DNA of 6,380 nucleotides from an uncultured Paraglaciecola sp. (GTDB lineage: Bacteria; Pseudomonadota; Gammaproteobacteria; Enterobacterales; Alteromonadaceae). The DNA lies in NCBI GenBank assembly GCA_905479025.1, contig CAJQKX010000068.1, positions 1-6,380 on the forward strand, in the 5' to 3' direction. The number at the start of each line of letters is the position of its first letter. The first letter of the stretch is position 1. The position numbers and the translations under genes are program-made. This document shows, piece by piece, positions 1-6,349 of the stretch. The notes below the pieces were generated by a model, which was not told where the DNA came from, did no database searches, and saw only the letters and a list, made by a program, of their open reading frames with translations.

Positions 1-37
1 ATGTTTTTATCTTATCGAATTTTAATATCCAAATTAC

Positions 38-59
38 TAGGGAGACACTAACCTCCCTA
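38..59 (-). terminator. Hairpin downstream of cysK, possible terminator
   Basis: A perfect 7-bp inverted repeat, TAGGGAG at 38-44 and CTCCCTA at 53-59, encloses an 8-base loop. It lies about 47 bases beyond the cysK stop codon in the direction of cysK transcription. On the minus strand the stem is followed by AT-rich sequence but not by a clean run of T, so it is not a textbook intrinsic terminator. It may instead protect the 3' end, or serve a gene outside the window on the left. Confidence 0.4.
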
Positions 60-105
60 ACAAATTCATGTCAACATTAACTACTTAACTGAAAAGTTCA
101 TACTA

Positions 106-1071
106 TTACTGGACATTTTCTGACTCAGAAAACTCACCTGCAAATAAAGGACTACTTAAATAACGCTCTGATGCGCTGGCCAAAATAACCACTATGATTT
201 TGTTTGCATTTTCAGGTTTCTCTGCCCAACGTTTGGCTGCAACTACTGCCGCACCTGAAGATATGCCTGCTAAAATACCTTCTTCTTTCATTAACCGATG
301 CGTCATGGCCATACAATCTTCATTACTCACTTGTTCAACCGCATCCAGCATATCTAAGTCTAAGTTGCCAGGTATGAAACCTGCACCTATGCCTTGAATT
401 TTGTGTGGTCCTGGAGTGAGAGCTTCACCTGCTTTGGCTTGTGTGATAACCGGCGAGTCCGTGGGTTCAACGGCCACAGTGGTAATGGCTTTGTTTTGAG
501 TGTTTTTGATATACCGGCTTACTCCAGTAATAGTGCCTCCTGTGCCTACACCCGCTACAAAGATATCAATTTTTCCATCTGTATCATTCCAAATTTCAGG
601 GCCAGTGGTTTTTTCATGTATTTCGGGATTTGCTGGGTTTTCAAACTGGTGCATAGGGATATATTTTAATGGATCAGAAGCAACAATTTCATTGGCAGCA
701 ACAATAGCACCTTTCATACCCTTAGGCGCTTCTGTCAAAACCAAATTTGCTCCCATGGCTTTAAGTAACTTACGACGCTCTAAACTCATTGAACTAGGCA
801 TGGTTAATGTGATTTTATAACCTCTAGATGCCGCAACAAACGCAAGGGCTATACCAGTATTGCCACTAGTTGCCTCAACAATTTCATTGCCTGGTTTAAG
901 TAATCCTTTTTTTTCAGCATCCCAAATCATATTTGCACCAATGCGGCATTTAACACTGAAACTTGGGTTTCTTGATTCAATCTTTGCGTAAACATTACCG
1001 CCTGTAACACGATTAAGTTTGACCAAAGGTGTTTTACCAATGGCGAGTGAATGGTCGTCGTATACTTGCAT
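106..1071 (-). CDS. cysK: Cysteine synthase A (O-acetylserine sulfhydrylase)
   Basis: This PLP enzyme makes L-cysteine from O-acetyl-L-serine and sulfide, the last step of cytoplasmic sulfate assimilation. In CysK relatives it also binds the C-terminal tail of serine acetyltransferase CysE. The 321 residues match the usual length (323 in E. coli). Visible landmarks are the Schiff-base lysine K41 in SFSVKCRIG, the substrate loop TSGNTG at 68-73, the phosphate-binding GTGGT at 176-180, and GISSG at 269-273, whose first Ser contacts the PLP ring nitrogen. The motif usually read as PS(S/A)(G/S)ERYLS is here ASASERYLS (298-306), with Ala in place of the usual Pro. The start is supported by AAGGA (minus strand, 1079-1083), seven bases before the ATG. 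The gene stands alone and diverges from the ATPase operon. CysB/N-acetylserine control is usual for the family, but I cannot identify a CysB site here. Confidence 0.96.
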   Translation of the reverse strand: MQVYDDHSLAIGKTPLVKLNRVTGGNVYAKIESRNPSFSVKCRIGANMIWDAEKKGLLKPGNEIVEATSGNTGIALAFVAASRGYKITLTMPSSMSLERRKLLKAMGANLVLTEAPKGMKGAIVAANEIVASDPLKYIPMHQFENPANPEIHEKTTGPEIWNDTDGKIDIFVAGVGTGGTITGVSRYIKNTQNKAITTVAVEPTDSPVITQAKAGEALTPGPHKIQGIGAGFIPGNLDLDMLDAVEQVSNEDCMAMTHRLMKEEGILAGISSGAAVVAAKRWAEKPENANKIIVVILASASERYLSSPLFAGEFSESENVQ

Positions 1072-1090
1072 TGTTATTTCCTTACTTAAT

Positions 1091-1096
1091 ATTATA
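1091..1096 (-). promoter_or_regulatory. Candidate -10 box upstream of cysK
   Basis: Read on the minus strand this is a perfect TATAAT, 20 bases before the cysK start codon. No convincing TTGACA-like box lies 16-18 bases further upstream, which would fit an activator-dependent promoter. However, the implied transcript would begin almost at the ribosome binding site, and the surrounding DNA is so AT-rich that the match may be accidental. Confidence 0.25.
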
Positions 1097-1141
1097 TTTT
1101 TACGAATAATCTTTGATTGTTACACTGGAGATTGAATATTG

Positions 1142-1188
1142 ATATAGCCTGTTTTTTTTATATATAAAAAACAACAATAGGCCATATA
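1142..1188. repeat. AT-rich extended palindrome in the divergent intergenic region
   Basis: The core TGTTTTTT (1150-1157) is followed, after 8 bases of alternating T/A, by its exact complement AAAAAACA (1166-1173). Further out, GCCT (1147-1150) faces AGGC (1179-1182), and TATA (near 1143) faces ATATA just past 1184 with a small bulge. It sits mid-way between the divergent cysK and moxR starts. It could be a DNA-bending or regulator-binding site, or a bidirectional stem. The sequence alone does not decide. Confidence 0.4.
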
Positions 1189-1321
1189 AATATTATTGAT
1201 ACATATAGAGTGTAAAACTGTTTTATCATAAAGATATTCGTAACTCGAGATAAGAGGGTGAGGTCTGATTTTAAGAGCTTTTTCGCTATATCTTATGGTT
1301 AATCAATTGTTAATAAAGTTT

Positions 1322-1325
1322 GAGG
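1322..1325 (+). promoter_or_regulatory. Ribosome binding site that fixes the moxR start
   Basis: GAGG lies six bases before the ATG at 1332. A possible in-frame TTG at 1320 overlaps this site and has nothing comparable upstream, so the ATG at 1332 is the preferred start. Confidence 0.7.
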
Positions 1326-1331
1326 TTTTAC

Positions 1332-2168
1332 ATGGCGTTTATTGGTACAGAAAAATATATTGCTAGTCGTGAGTTGCAACTTGCTGTCAACGCGGCTATC
1401 ACGTTACAAAAACCGTTGTTGATCAAAGGTGAACCAGGCACGGGTAAAACTATGTTGGCAGAAGAGCTAGCAAAAAGTTTAGATGCCAATTTGATACAGT
1501 GGCATATTAAATCTACGACTAAGGCCCAACAAGGGTTGTATGAATATGACGCTGTATCGCGTTTACGTGACTCGCAATTAGGTGATGAAAAAGTACATGA
1601 CATCGGTAACTATATTGTCAAAGGTAAATTATGGCAGGCATTTGATGCAGAAAAGCGCACCATATTATTGATTGATGAAATAGACAAAGCAGATATCGAG
1701 TTTCCAAACGATTTGTTATTAGAGCTGGATAAAATGGAGTTTTTTGTTTATGAGACTCAACAATTAATTAAAGCTAAACAACGTCCTATTGTGATCATCA
1801 CATCGAACAATGAAAAAGAATTACCCGATGCTTTTTTACGCCGTTGTTTCTTTCACTATATCCAGTTCCCTGATGCTCAAGAAATGCGTCAAATAGTAGA
1901 TGTGCATTTTCCAGAGATAAAAAAAATATTACTAAATCAAGCTTTGGAATCATTTTTTGATCTACGTGATGTACCTGGCCTTCGTAAAAAGCCATCTACT
2001 TCAGAATTATTAGATTGGTTGAAATTATTGGTGGCTGAAGACATACCGGCTGAGGCATTACAAAATAAAGACGGTAAGCAAAGTATTCCTCCGCTTTATG
2101 GCGCGTTGTTAAAAAATGAGCAAGATATCCATCTATTCGAAAAACTGGTCTTTATGGCGCGTCGTTAA
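1332..2168 (+). CDS. MoxR-family AAA+ ATPase
   Basis: A cytoplasmic AAA+ ATPase of the MoxR group (COG0714). Such proteins act with VWA-domain partners as chaperones that mature or remodel enzyme complexes. CoxD with CoxE in carbon monoxide dehydrogenase maturation is a known example. From the ATG at 1332 it has 278 residues. Walker A is GEPGTGKT at 33-40, Walker B ILLIDEIDKAD at 111-121, and the sensor-1/arginine-finger stretch begins ITSNN near 156 and ends with RR at 170-171. These are all intact, so it should hydrolyse ATP. The C-terminal lid occupies roughly 180-278. Its TAA overlaps the next ATG (TAATG), indicating translational coupling to the VWA gene. Length and partner resemble the stand-alone bacterial MoxR subgroup rather than RavA. 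No client enzyme cluster is visible, so the substrate is unknown. Confidence 0.93.
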   Translation: MAFIGTEKYIASRELQLAVNAAITLQKPLLIKGEPGTGKTMLAEELAKSLDANLIQWHIKSTTKAQQGLYEYDAVSRLRDSQLGDEKVHDIGNYIVKGKLWQAFDAEKRTILLIDEIDKADIEFPNDLLLELDKMEFFVYETQQLIKAKQRPIVIITSNNEKELPDAFLRRCFFHYIQFPDAQEMRQIVDVHFPEIKKILLNQALESFFDLRDVPGLRKKPSTSELLDWLKLLVAEDIPAEALQNKDGKQSIPPLYGALLKNEQDIHLFEKLVFMARR

Positions 2169-3352
2169 TGTTAATTGATTTCCTTTTTAAACTCAGAGAT
2201 TACGGCTTATCAGTGAGTCTAAGAGAGCTTTTGGATTTGCTGAACGCGTTAGAAAAAGGTGTCATATTTGCCAATATTGATGACTTTTATTTTTTATCAA
2301 AAATGATCATGGTTAAAGATGAAAGTCAATTTGATAAATTTGATCGTGCATTCGCTGACTATTTTGAAGGCGTGCAAAGTATTGATTTGTTTGGTAAGGA
2401 TATACCGGAAGAGTGGTTAAAAAATGCATTGGAAAGGCATTTCAGCGAGGAAGAAAAAGCACAAATTAAAGCACTGGGTGGTCTTGAAGAGTTGATGAAA
2501 ACTCTTAAAGAACGTCTAGCTGAGCAAGAAAAACGTCATCAAGGAGGCAATAAATGGATTGGTACAGGCGGTACATCACCTTTTGGTGCTAATGGATACA
2601 ATCCAGAAGGTGTGCGTATTGGTCAGGAAGGCAATAGAAATTTTTCCGCAGCAAAAGTGTGGGATAAACGAGAATTTAAGAATCTAGCGGGTGATGTTGA
2701 GTTAGGCACACGGAACATTAAGGTTGCGCTGCGTAAACTGCGTAAGTTTGCCCGTACAGGCGCAACTGAAGAGTTAGATATACCGACTACTATTGGTGCA
2801 ACGGCTAAAAATGCTGGGTTTTTAGACATTCATATGGTTAAAGAGCGTCACAACGCAGTGAAAGTGTTGATGTTTTTTGATGTGGGTGGCTCGATGGATG
2901 CCCATATTAAAGAATGTGAAGAATTGTTTTCAGCTGTGCATACAGAATTTAAACATCTTGAATATTTTTATTTTCATAATTGCGTCTACGAAGGTGTCTG
3001 GAAAGACAATAAAAGGCGTGAGTCAGAAGTCATACCTATTGCTAATGTTATTCACAAATATGGCGCTGATTATAAACTGATATTTGTGGGTGATGCCACT
3101 ATGGGTCCCTATGAAATAACATATCCAGGTGGTAGCGTAGAGCATTGGAATGAAGAAGCTGGTTCTGTTTGGATGCAACGTTTACTTCATCATTTTGAAA
3201 ATGCAATATGGCTTAATCCGCAGTTAAATCAGTATTGGAATTATTATGCCTCAGTGAGCATAATGAAAGGATTGATGACTGACAGAATGTATCCCCTAAC
3301 GTTAGATGGGATAGGAGAGGGGATAAAAAGCCTAACTAAAAGAAGTGTATGA
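2168..3352 (+). CDS. CoxE-like VWA domain protein (partner of the MoxR ATPase)
   Basis: This 394-residue protein resembles the CoxE-like VWA family (COG3825 type), usually encoded right after a MoxR ATPase. The N-terminal ~125 residues are helical and highly charged, with a Glu/Lys-rich stretch near 87-125. A glycine-rich conserved segment starts at G132 (GTGGTSPFG) and leads into a basic region around 170-195. The VWA domain runs from about 230 to 355. Its metal-site motif is D238-V-G-G-S242-M-D, a variant of DxSxS with Gly where the first Ser is usual; a further metal ligand is probably T311 in GDATMG. The C-terminal MYPLTLDGI block is typical of the family. There is no signal peptide or membrane segment, so it should be cytoplasmic. 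Its ATG overlaps the ATPase stop, and its own TGA overlaps the ATG of the broken RDD gene. The role as ATPase adaptor is inferred from family and context. Confidence 0.9.
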   Translation: MLIDFLFKLRDYGLSVSLRELLDLLNALEKGVIFANIDDFYFLSKMIMVKDESQFDKFDRAFADYFEGVQSIDLFGKDIPEEWLKNALERHFSEEEKAQIKALGGLEELMKTLKERLAEQEKRHQGGNKWIGTGGTSPFGANGYNPEGVRIGQEGNRNFSAAKVWDKREFKNLAGDVELGTRNIKVALRKLRKFARTGATEELDIPTTIGATAKNAGFLDIHMVKERHNAVKVLMFFDVGGSMDAHIKECEELFSAVHTEFKHLEYFYFHNCVYEGVWKDNKRRESEVIPIANVIHKYGADYKLIFVGDATMGPYEITYPGGSVEHWNEEAGSVWMQRLLHHFENAIWLNPQLNQYWNYYASVSIMKGLMTDRMYPLTLDGIGEGIKSLTKRSV

Positions 3353-4551
3353 AAGAACCGGTTATGGAAAAACACATCACCTTAGAAGCGAGTTAATCAG
3401 ATAATAATATAGAGTCTGAATCGACAGATAATACCCAAAGTATTGCGGATTTAACTCGCAAAGAAACCCGACAAATTGTCACGCCATATGCTTTTTTTGT
3501 AGCTGACGATTTGCTGGGTATACCGCTTGCAGGACCGTTTCGCCGGGGATTTGGTTCACTCATAGATTTGTTTTTTATTACTTTGTTAACACAAGTCAAC
3601 AGCTTAGTTTTAGCTGCAGTCGCTGCTTGGACCTTTTTTAGAGCCGGTAATAGATTAAAGACTAAAAAACGTTTTAACGGGGTTCGAATTTTTTTAGGCT
3701 ACTAGTGGCGTTATTATTATTTGTTGTGGCTTTGGGCATTGTTGATGAGATTAATGACGACAACTCTCCTGATCGAGATTCATCTGATGCTTCAGTAAAC
3801 ACGGTCAATACAGTGGAAGGAATAACGTTAGTGGCTTTAACGGCAAAGTTTTTGCTTAAAACCAAAGCCATAAAACAACAGGTTGCACAAGGTGAGTGCG
3901 AGCCAACCTATGATTGTTTTCAATCTTTAGGAGAAGAACTTGTACAAGATGTCGTTGCTATTGGTTTAAATAGAGATGCCATAGAGGGGGGGTTGGAAGG
4001 GTATCTAGGCTCAGTATCTAAAAACCTTACTAACGAGCAACAAACGGAGTTGAGTGCCCATCTACAACAATTTGTCGATACAAAGAAAACTGCTAATGAT
4101 AATAAAATCGCTGAGCAAGCATCTATTAAAAAGATCCCCTACTAAGCTAGTCGAAAGCAGTTTAGAAAAGGACAAGCCTTATACTCAGTATAAAAGTTTA
4201 ATTAATTGGTTAAAAAAATTAGTCGAAGAATTTGGTCTTGGGCTTGGATGGGCAGCGTTTTATTTCAGTATATTCACTGCATGGTGGAAAGGTCAAACAC
4301 CGGGGAAAAAAATGATGGGTATGAAGGTAATTAAACTAGACAACACACCTTTAAACCTGTGGGAAAGCTTTGGCCGTTACGGTGGATATGCTGCTGGTTT
4401 TGCAACGGGACTTACAGGGTTCATGCAGGTTTTTTGGGATCCTAATCGTCAAGCGATTCAAGATAAAATTTCAGAAACACTAGTGATTGATTTACGCAAG
4501 CCCAAAGTCCCTTTTATTAAACAAACAGCGTCATTACCCCATGGCAAATAG
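3349..4551 (+). pseudogene. RDD-family membrane protein gene, disrupted
   Basis: A single RDD-domain coding region of about 400 codons can be followed across three frames. It begins at an ATG overlapping the VWA stop (ATGA) but meets TAA at codon 16 (3394-3396). The same frame continues through GPFRRGFGSLIDLFF, carrying the Arg and first Asp typical of RDD proteins and a membrane segment. At the T7 run 3689-3695 the frame changes; the second frame (from about 3696) reads RLLVALLLFVVALGIVDE, a second membrane segment, then a soluble insert up to 4145. Near the CCCC at 4136-4139 the frame changes again; dropping one C gives IPTKLVES. The third frame carries WWKGQTPGKKMMGMKV and DPNRQAIQDKISETLVID, the hallmark C-terminal half of RDD domains, with two more membrane segments. 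No good start codon follows the TAA before TTG 3511. RDD proteins are poorly understood, with some tied to transport. Alternatives are programmed frameshifting at the T-run or sequencing errors at homopolymers, but the TAA argues for real decay. Confidence 0.82.
3690..3696 (+). other. Slippery heptamer T TTT TTA at the RDD frame break
   Basis: In the upstream reading frame the codons are ATT TTT TTA GGC TAC TAG, so the heptamer is phased as X XXY YYZ. A -1 slip here moves ribosomes into precisely the frame that continues the RDD protein (AGG CTA CTA GTG GCG). The 0 frame ends at TAG 3703-3705, just downstream. The same bases are also what loss of one T from a T8 run would leave. Confidence 0.5.
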
Positions 4552-4583
4552 AATAATCCATTTACTAAGCCATCGGAACTGGC

Positions 4584-4798
4584 CAAAATTCGATGCTGGA
4601 CGTGACGTTCAGGGAAGATGAACGTCAGATATATGCCGAGGATGGGGCGAAAAACATGGCCCATTCAGATGTGCGCTACTTAATTTAATCAAAGCCCACC
4701 CGCTTAAAGGCAGCGGTGCTGGCAAAATAATGCGAACGGGTTGGGATAGCAAGTTTAGAGCGGGAATACTGTTTGGTAAAAAACCAACTAAAGTATAA
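4584..4798 (+). pseudogene. ISAs1-family transposase, C-terminal remnant
   Basis: Translated fragments match the C-terminal end of ISAs1-type DDE transposases. SMLDVTFREDERQIYAEDG and KNMAH read from the frame of ATG 4593; then, after a one-base shift, LNLIKAHPLKGSGAGK and MRTGWDSKFRAGILFG run to TAA 4796-4798. Adding one T in CATTCAGA (about 4662-4665) would join them as NMAHFRCALLNLIKA. Upstream, the usual HWxxENxxHWxLDV motif is shortened to QNSMLDV; loss of about three codons between ATG repeats explains this, and the catalytic Glu before Asn reads as Gln. Everything N-terminal to this, the bulk of the ~370-residue enzyme, is missing. It cannot be active. It lies directly after the RDD pseudogene stop. 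Confidence 0.78.
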
Positions 4799-4808
4799 TC
4801 CGACCCTG
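4794..4808 (-). repeat. Probable right terminal inverted repeat of the ISAs1-type remnant
   Basis: Ten bases after the transposase stop the sequence ends in CCCTG (4804-4808). Read inward from that end it starts CAGGGTCGGATTATA. ISAs1-family elements typically have ends starting CAGGG, and the close spacing to the transposase stop fits a right end. The left end is not present in the window, so the match cannot be verified internally. Confidence 0.45.
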
Positions 4809-4810
4809 CC

Positions 4811-5151
4811 AGGCAGAAGCTTTAGCAACTTTATATTCATACGAATTTAGTGTTTACCTCTATCATATCTCGGTAAACCGACATCATGACATGACTATTA
4901 AGAAGTTTAGATAAATGCAACACACAACAATATTAGTAATTCAGCAATCTAAGTATAGATCTTCAGGCTATTTGGATAGTGACATCTATGGATGTTCAAT
5001 GTTAATCAAAGCCCGGTATTTAAGATAAGACTTAATGAAAGGTTTGCTTGTGAGTTTTATTTGTCTATCTAGGTAACGTGATGCACTTTAAAATGTTCGG
5101 TTTGTGTTAAGTTTATTATTAGTAGTTTACAAGTTCATTTTGCTTCTGCCT
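4811..5151. repeat. Gene-free 341-bp segment bounded by imperfect inverted repeats
   Basis: The segment opens with AGGCAGAAGC (4811-4820) and closes with the exact complement GCTTCTGCCT (5142-5151). Comparing the two ends inward, 16 of the first 21 bases agree, including AACTT at 4827-4831 against its complement at 5131-5135. No credible coding sequence lies inside; the longest ATG-started reading I noted is 37 codons (4915-5028) without a ribosome binding site. It also holds a perfect inverted repeat (4852-4878). It could be a miniature non-autonomous element or a chance pairing in the rhomboid upstream region. I see no clear flanking target duplication. Confidence 0.35.
4852..4878. repeat. 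Perfect 7-bp inverted repeat, hairpin-forming
   Basis: GTTTACC (4852-4858) is followed after 13 bases by GGTAAAC (4872-4878). No T-run follows on either strand close by, so a terminator is not well supported. It could be a regulator-binding site or part of a structured RNA in the gene-free segment. Confidence 0.45.
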
Positions 5152-5162
5152 CTTTAAAATTA

Positions 5163-5861
5163 ATGACTCTGCCCAATATCAAGTTCATGACACATAATAA
5201 ACGCTTGTCTAAAAGTATCCTCTATTCAATATTAGCAATTACCTTTCTGTGGTGCTTAAAGTCTGCTGAAATTTTGTTCGGATTGAATTTATCTTTTATG
5301 GGATTGGTGCCCTTAGATACACAAGGTATGTTAGGTATTATAACAGCGCCTTTAGTACATGGTTCTTTGGAACATATTTTTAATAATACTTTTACGATCC
5401 TTATTTTAGCTAGTTTTTTGTATTATGGTTATCCTAATTCTTGGTGGAAGGTGTTAATTTTTGTGTGGATTTTGTCCGGTCTGGGTGTGTGGTTTTTTGC
5501 CCGACAGGTTAACCACATAGGCGCTAGTGGTGTGACACATGGTTTATTTTTCTTTTTGTTTGTGGCCAGTATATTCCGCCGCGATAAAAGTTCAGTCGCT
5601 ATAATGATGATTGCTTTTTTACTTTACGGTGGTATGACAATGACGATTTTTCCTAGAGAAGAAGGTATTTCTTTCGAGTATCATTTTTTCGGTGCCTTAG
5701 CGGGTGTTGTTGCCGCTTTAATATGGCGTGACAGTGATCCTAAACCTGCGGTAAAACGCTATGAATGGGAAGAAAGTAGCTCGCAAGATGACATAGACAT
5801 AGGCGATGAATGGCAAGTTGATGACCCTTCAGAAGCAGAAGAAAAACACCGATTTCATTAA
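5163..5861 (+). CDS. Rhomboid-family intramembrane serine protease
   Basis: A 232-residue inner-membrane protein with six predicted hydrophobic segments at roughly 17-38, 70-90, 94-113, 121-137, 143-160 and 172-191, the GlpG-like core layout. The second segment opens with H66-G-S-L-E-H71-I-F-N-N75, matching the HxxxxHxxxN of GlpG that forms the oxyanion region. G120-A-S122-G carries the nucleophile serine, and H174 in EYHFFGALAG is the partner histidine in the last segment. All catalytic residues are present, so it should cleave membrane-embedded substrates; which ones is unknown. The C-terminal 38 residues form a soluble acidic tail (Asp/Glu/Ser-rich), and the N-terminus is short, lacking the GlpG cytoplasmic domain. 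No clear ribosome binding site precedes ATG 5163; ATG 5187 (eight codons later) is an alternative. It is probably co-transcribed with the thioesterase gene eight bases downstream. Confidence 0.88.
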   Translation: MTLPNIKFMTHNKRLSKSILYSILAITFLWCLKSAEILFGLNLSFMGLVPLDTQGMLGIITAPLVHGSLEHIFNNTFTILILASFLYYGYPNSWWKVLIFVWILSGLGVWFFARQVNHIGASGVTHGLFFFLFVASIFRRDKSSVAIMMIAFLLYGGMTMTIFPREEGISFEYHFFGALAGVVAALIWRDSDPKPAVKRYEWEESSSQDDIDIGDEWQVDDPSEAEEKHRFH

Positions 5862-5864
5862 GGA
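5860..5864 (+). promoter_or_regulatory. Ribosome binding site of the thioesterase gene
   Basis: AAGGA begins inside the rhomboid TAA stop (5859-5861) and is five bases from ATG 5870. It links translation of the two genes and fixes the downstream start. Confidence 0.7.
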
Positions 5865-5869
5865 AAATA

Positions 5870-6349
5870 ATGCATAACACCGCGCAGCCAAACATATCAA
5901 CGGTCAAAAATCAGTTCACTTTATTATTAAGAGTTCGATATGGTGAATGTGACGCTCAACAAGTTGTATTTAATGCACGATATGCTGATTATATTGACAT
6001 TGCTTTAACAGAATACTTCAGAGTAGCAGTAGGTGGTTTTCAAGCTTTGTTGGATAAAGGCTTAGACAACCAAGTGGTGTGTTTGCATATTGATTGGCAT
6101 TCGCCAGCAAAGTTCGATGATGTTTTGGCCATTGAAGTGTCATTACAAAAGCTTGGCAATACTTCTTATGCTTTTGAGATAATGATCAGCGACTTTGCAT
6201 CAAAAAAAATCATAGCTAAAAGCACCACTACTTATGTAATGGTCGACACCCAAACCTATCAAAAAACACCCATACCCGATTGGTTAAGAGAAAAATTACA
6301 ATCACCTGCAGCATTACCTTTGGTTAACCATGCTGGCGTGACTATTTAA
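5870..6349 (+). CDS. Acyl-CoA thioesterase, hotdog fold (YbgC/4-HBT type)
   Basis: A 159-residue single hotdog-domain protein of the 4-hydroxybenzoyl-CoA thioesterase/YbgC/FadM group (COG0824 type), which hydrolyses acyl-CoA or acyl-ACP thioesters in the cytoplasm. The signature is RVRYGECDAQQVVFNARYADYI (written in part: RYGECDAQ, VVFNARY), with D28 at the position of the catalytic Asp of Pseudomonas 4-HBT, followed by the long hotdog helix containing ALTEYFR. The later strands (VVCLHIDWHSPAKFDDVL, then FEIMISD and TTYVMVD) fit the fold. An extra 15 or so polar residues precede the domain. AAGGA at 5860-5864, overlapping the rhomboid stop, lies five bases before the ATG, supporting this start and co-transcription. 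The substrate chain length cannot be told from sequence; the gene could equally be called YbgC-like or FadM-like. Confidence 0.88.
   Translation: MHNTAQPNISTVKNQFTLLLRVRYGECDAQQVVFNARYADYIDIALTEYFRVAVGGFQALLDKGLDNQVVCLHIDWHSPAKFDDVLAIEVSLQKLGNTSYAFEIMISDFASKKIIAKSTTTYVMVDTQTYQKTPIPDWLREKLQSPAALPLVNHAGVTI

Noticed and set aside
1..51. Short reading frame from ATG 1 on the plus strand (16 codons)
   Set aside because: It is too short, has no visible ribosome binding site, shows no family likeness and lies in the cysK 3' flank.
194..820. Plus-strand open frames across cysK
   Set aside because: They are shadows of the clearly recognisable minus-strand cysK and have no protein-like features of their own.
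1320..1331. TTG at 1320 as start of the MoxR ATPase
   Set aside because: The only good Shine-Dalgarno (GAGG 1322-1325) lies after it and is well placed for ATG 1332.
3705..4145. An independent gene starting at GTG 3705
   Set aside because: It opens in mid membrane segment with no ribosome binding site and continues the RDD protein from the preceding frame.
4054..4551. An independent small RDD gene starting at GTG 4054
   Set aside because: GGAG at 4046-4049 is near the right spacing, but the first ~27 codons are an out-of-frame reading of the preceding segment. The RDD-like sequence only begins after the frame change near 4136.
4852..4878. Intrinsic terminator after the IS remnant
   Set aside because: The 13-base loop, AT-rich 7-bp stem and lack of a following T-run do not fit a rho-independent terminator.
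4915..5028. 37-residue reading frame in the gene-free segment
   Set aside because: It has no ribosome binding site or recognisable motif. The LIKA match to the transposase remnant is treated as debris rather than a gene.
5102..5130. Sigma-70 promoter for the rhomboid gene (TTGTGT with a weak -10)
   Set aside because: No -10 match at acceptable spacing was good enough to stand out from the AT-rich background.
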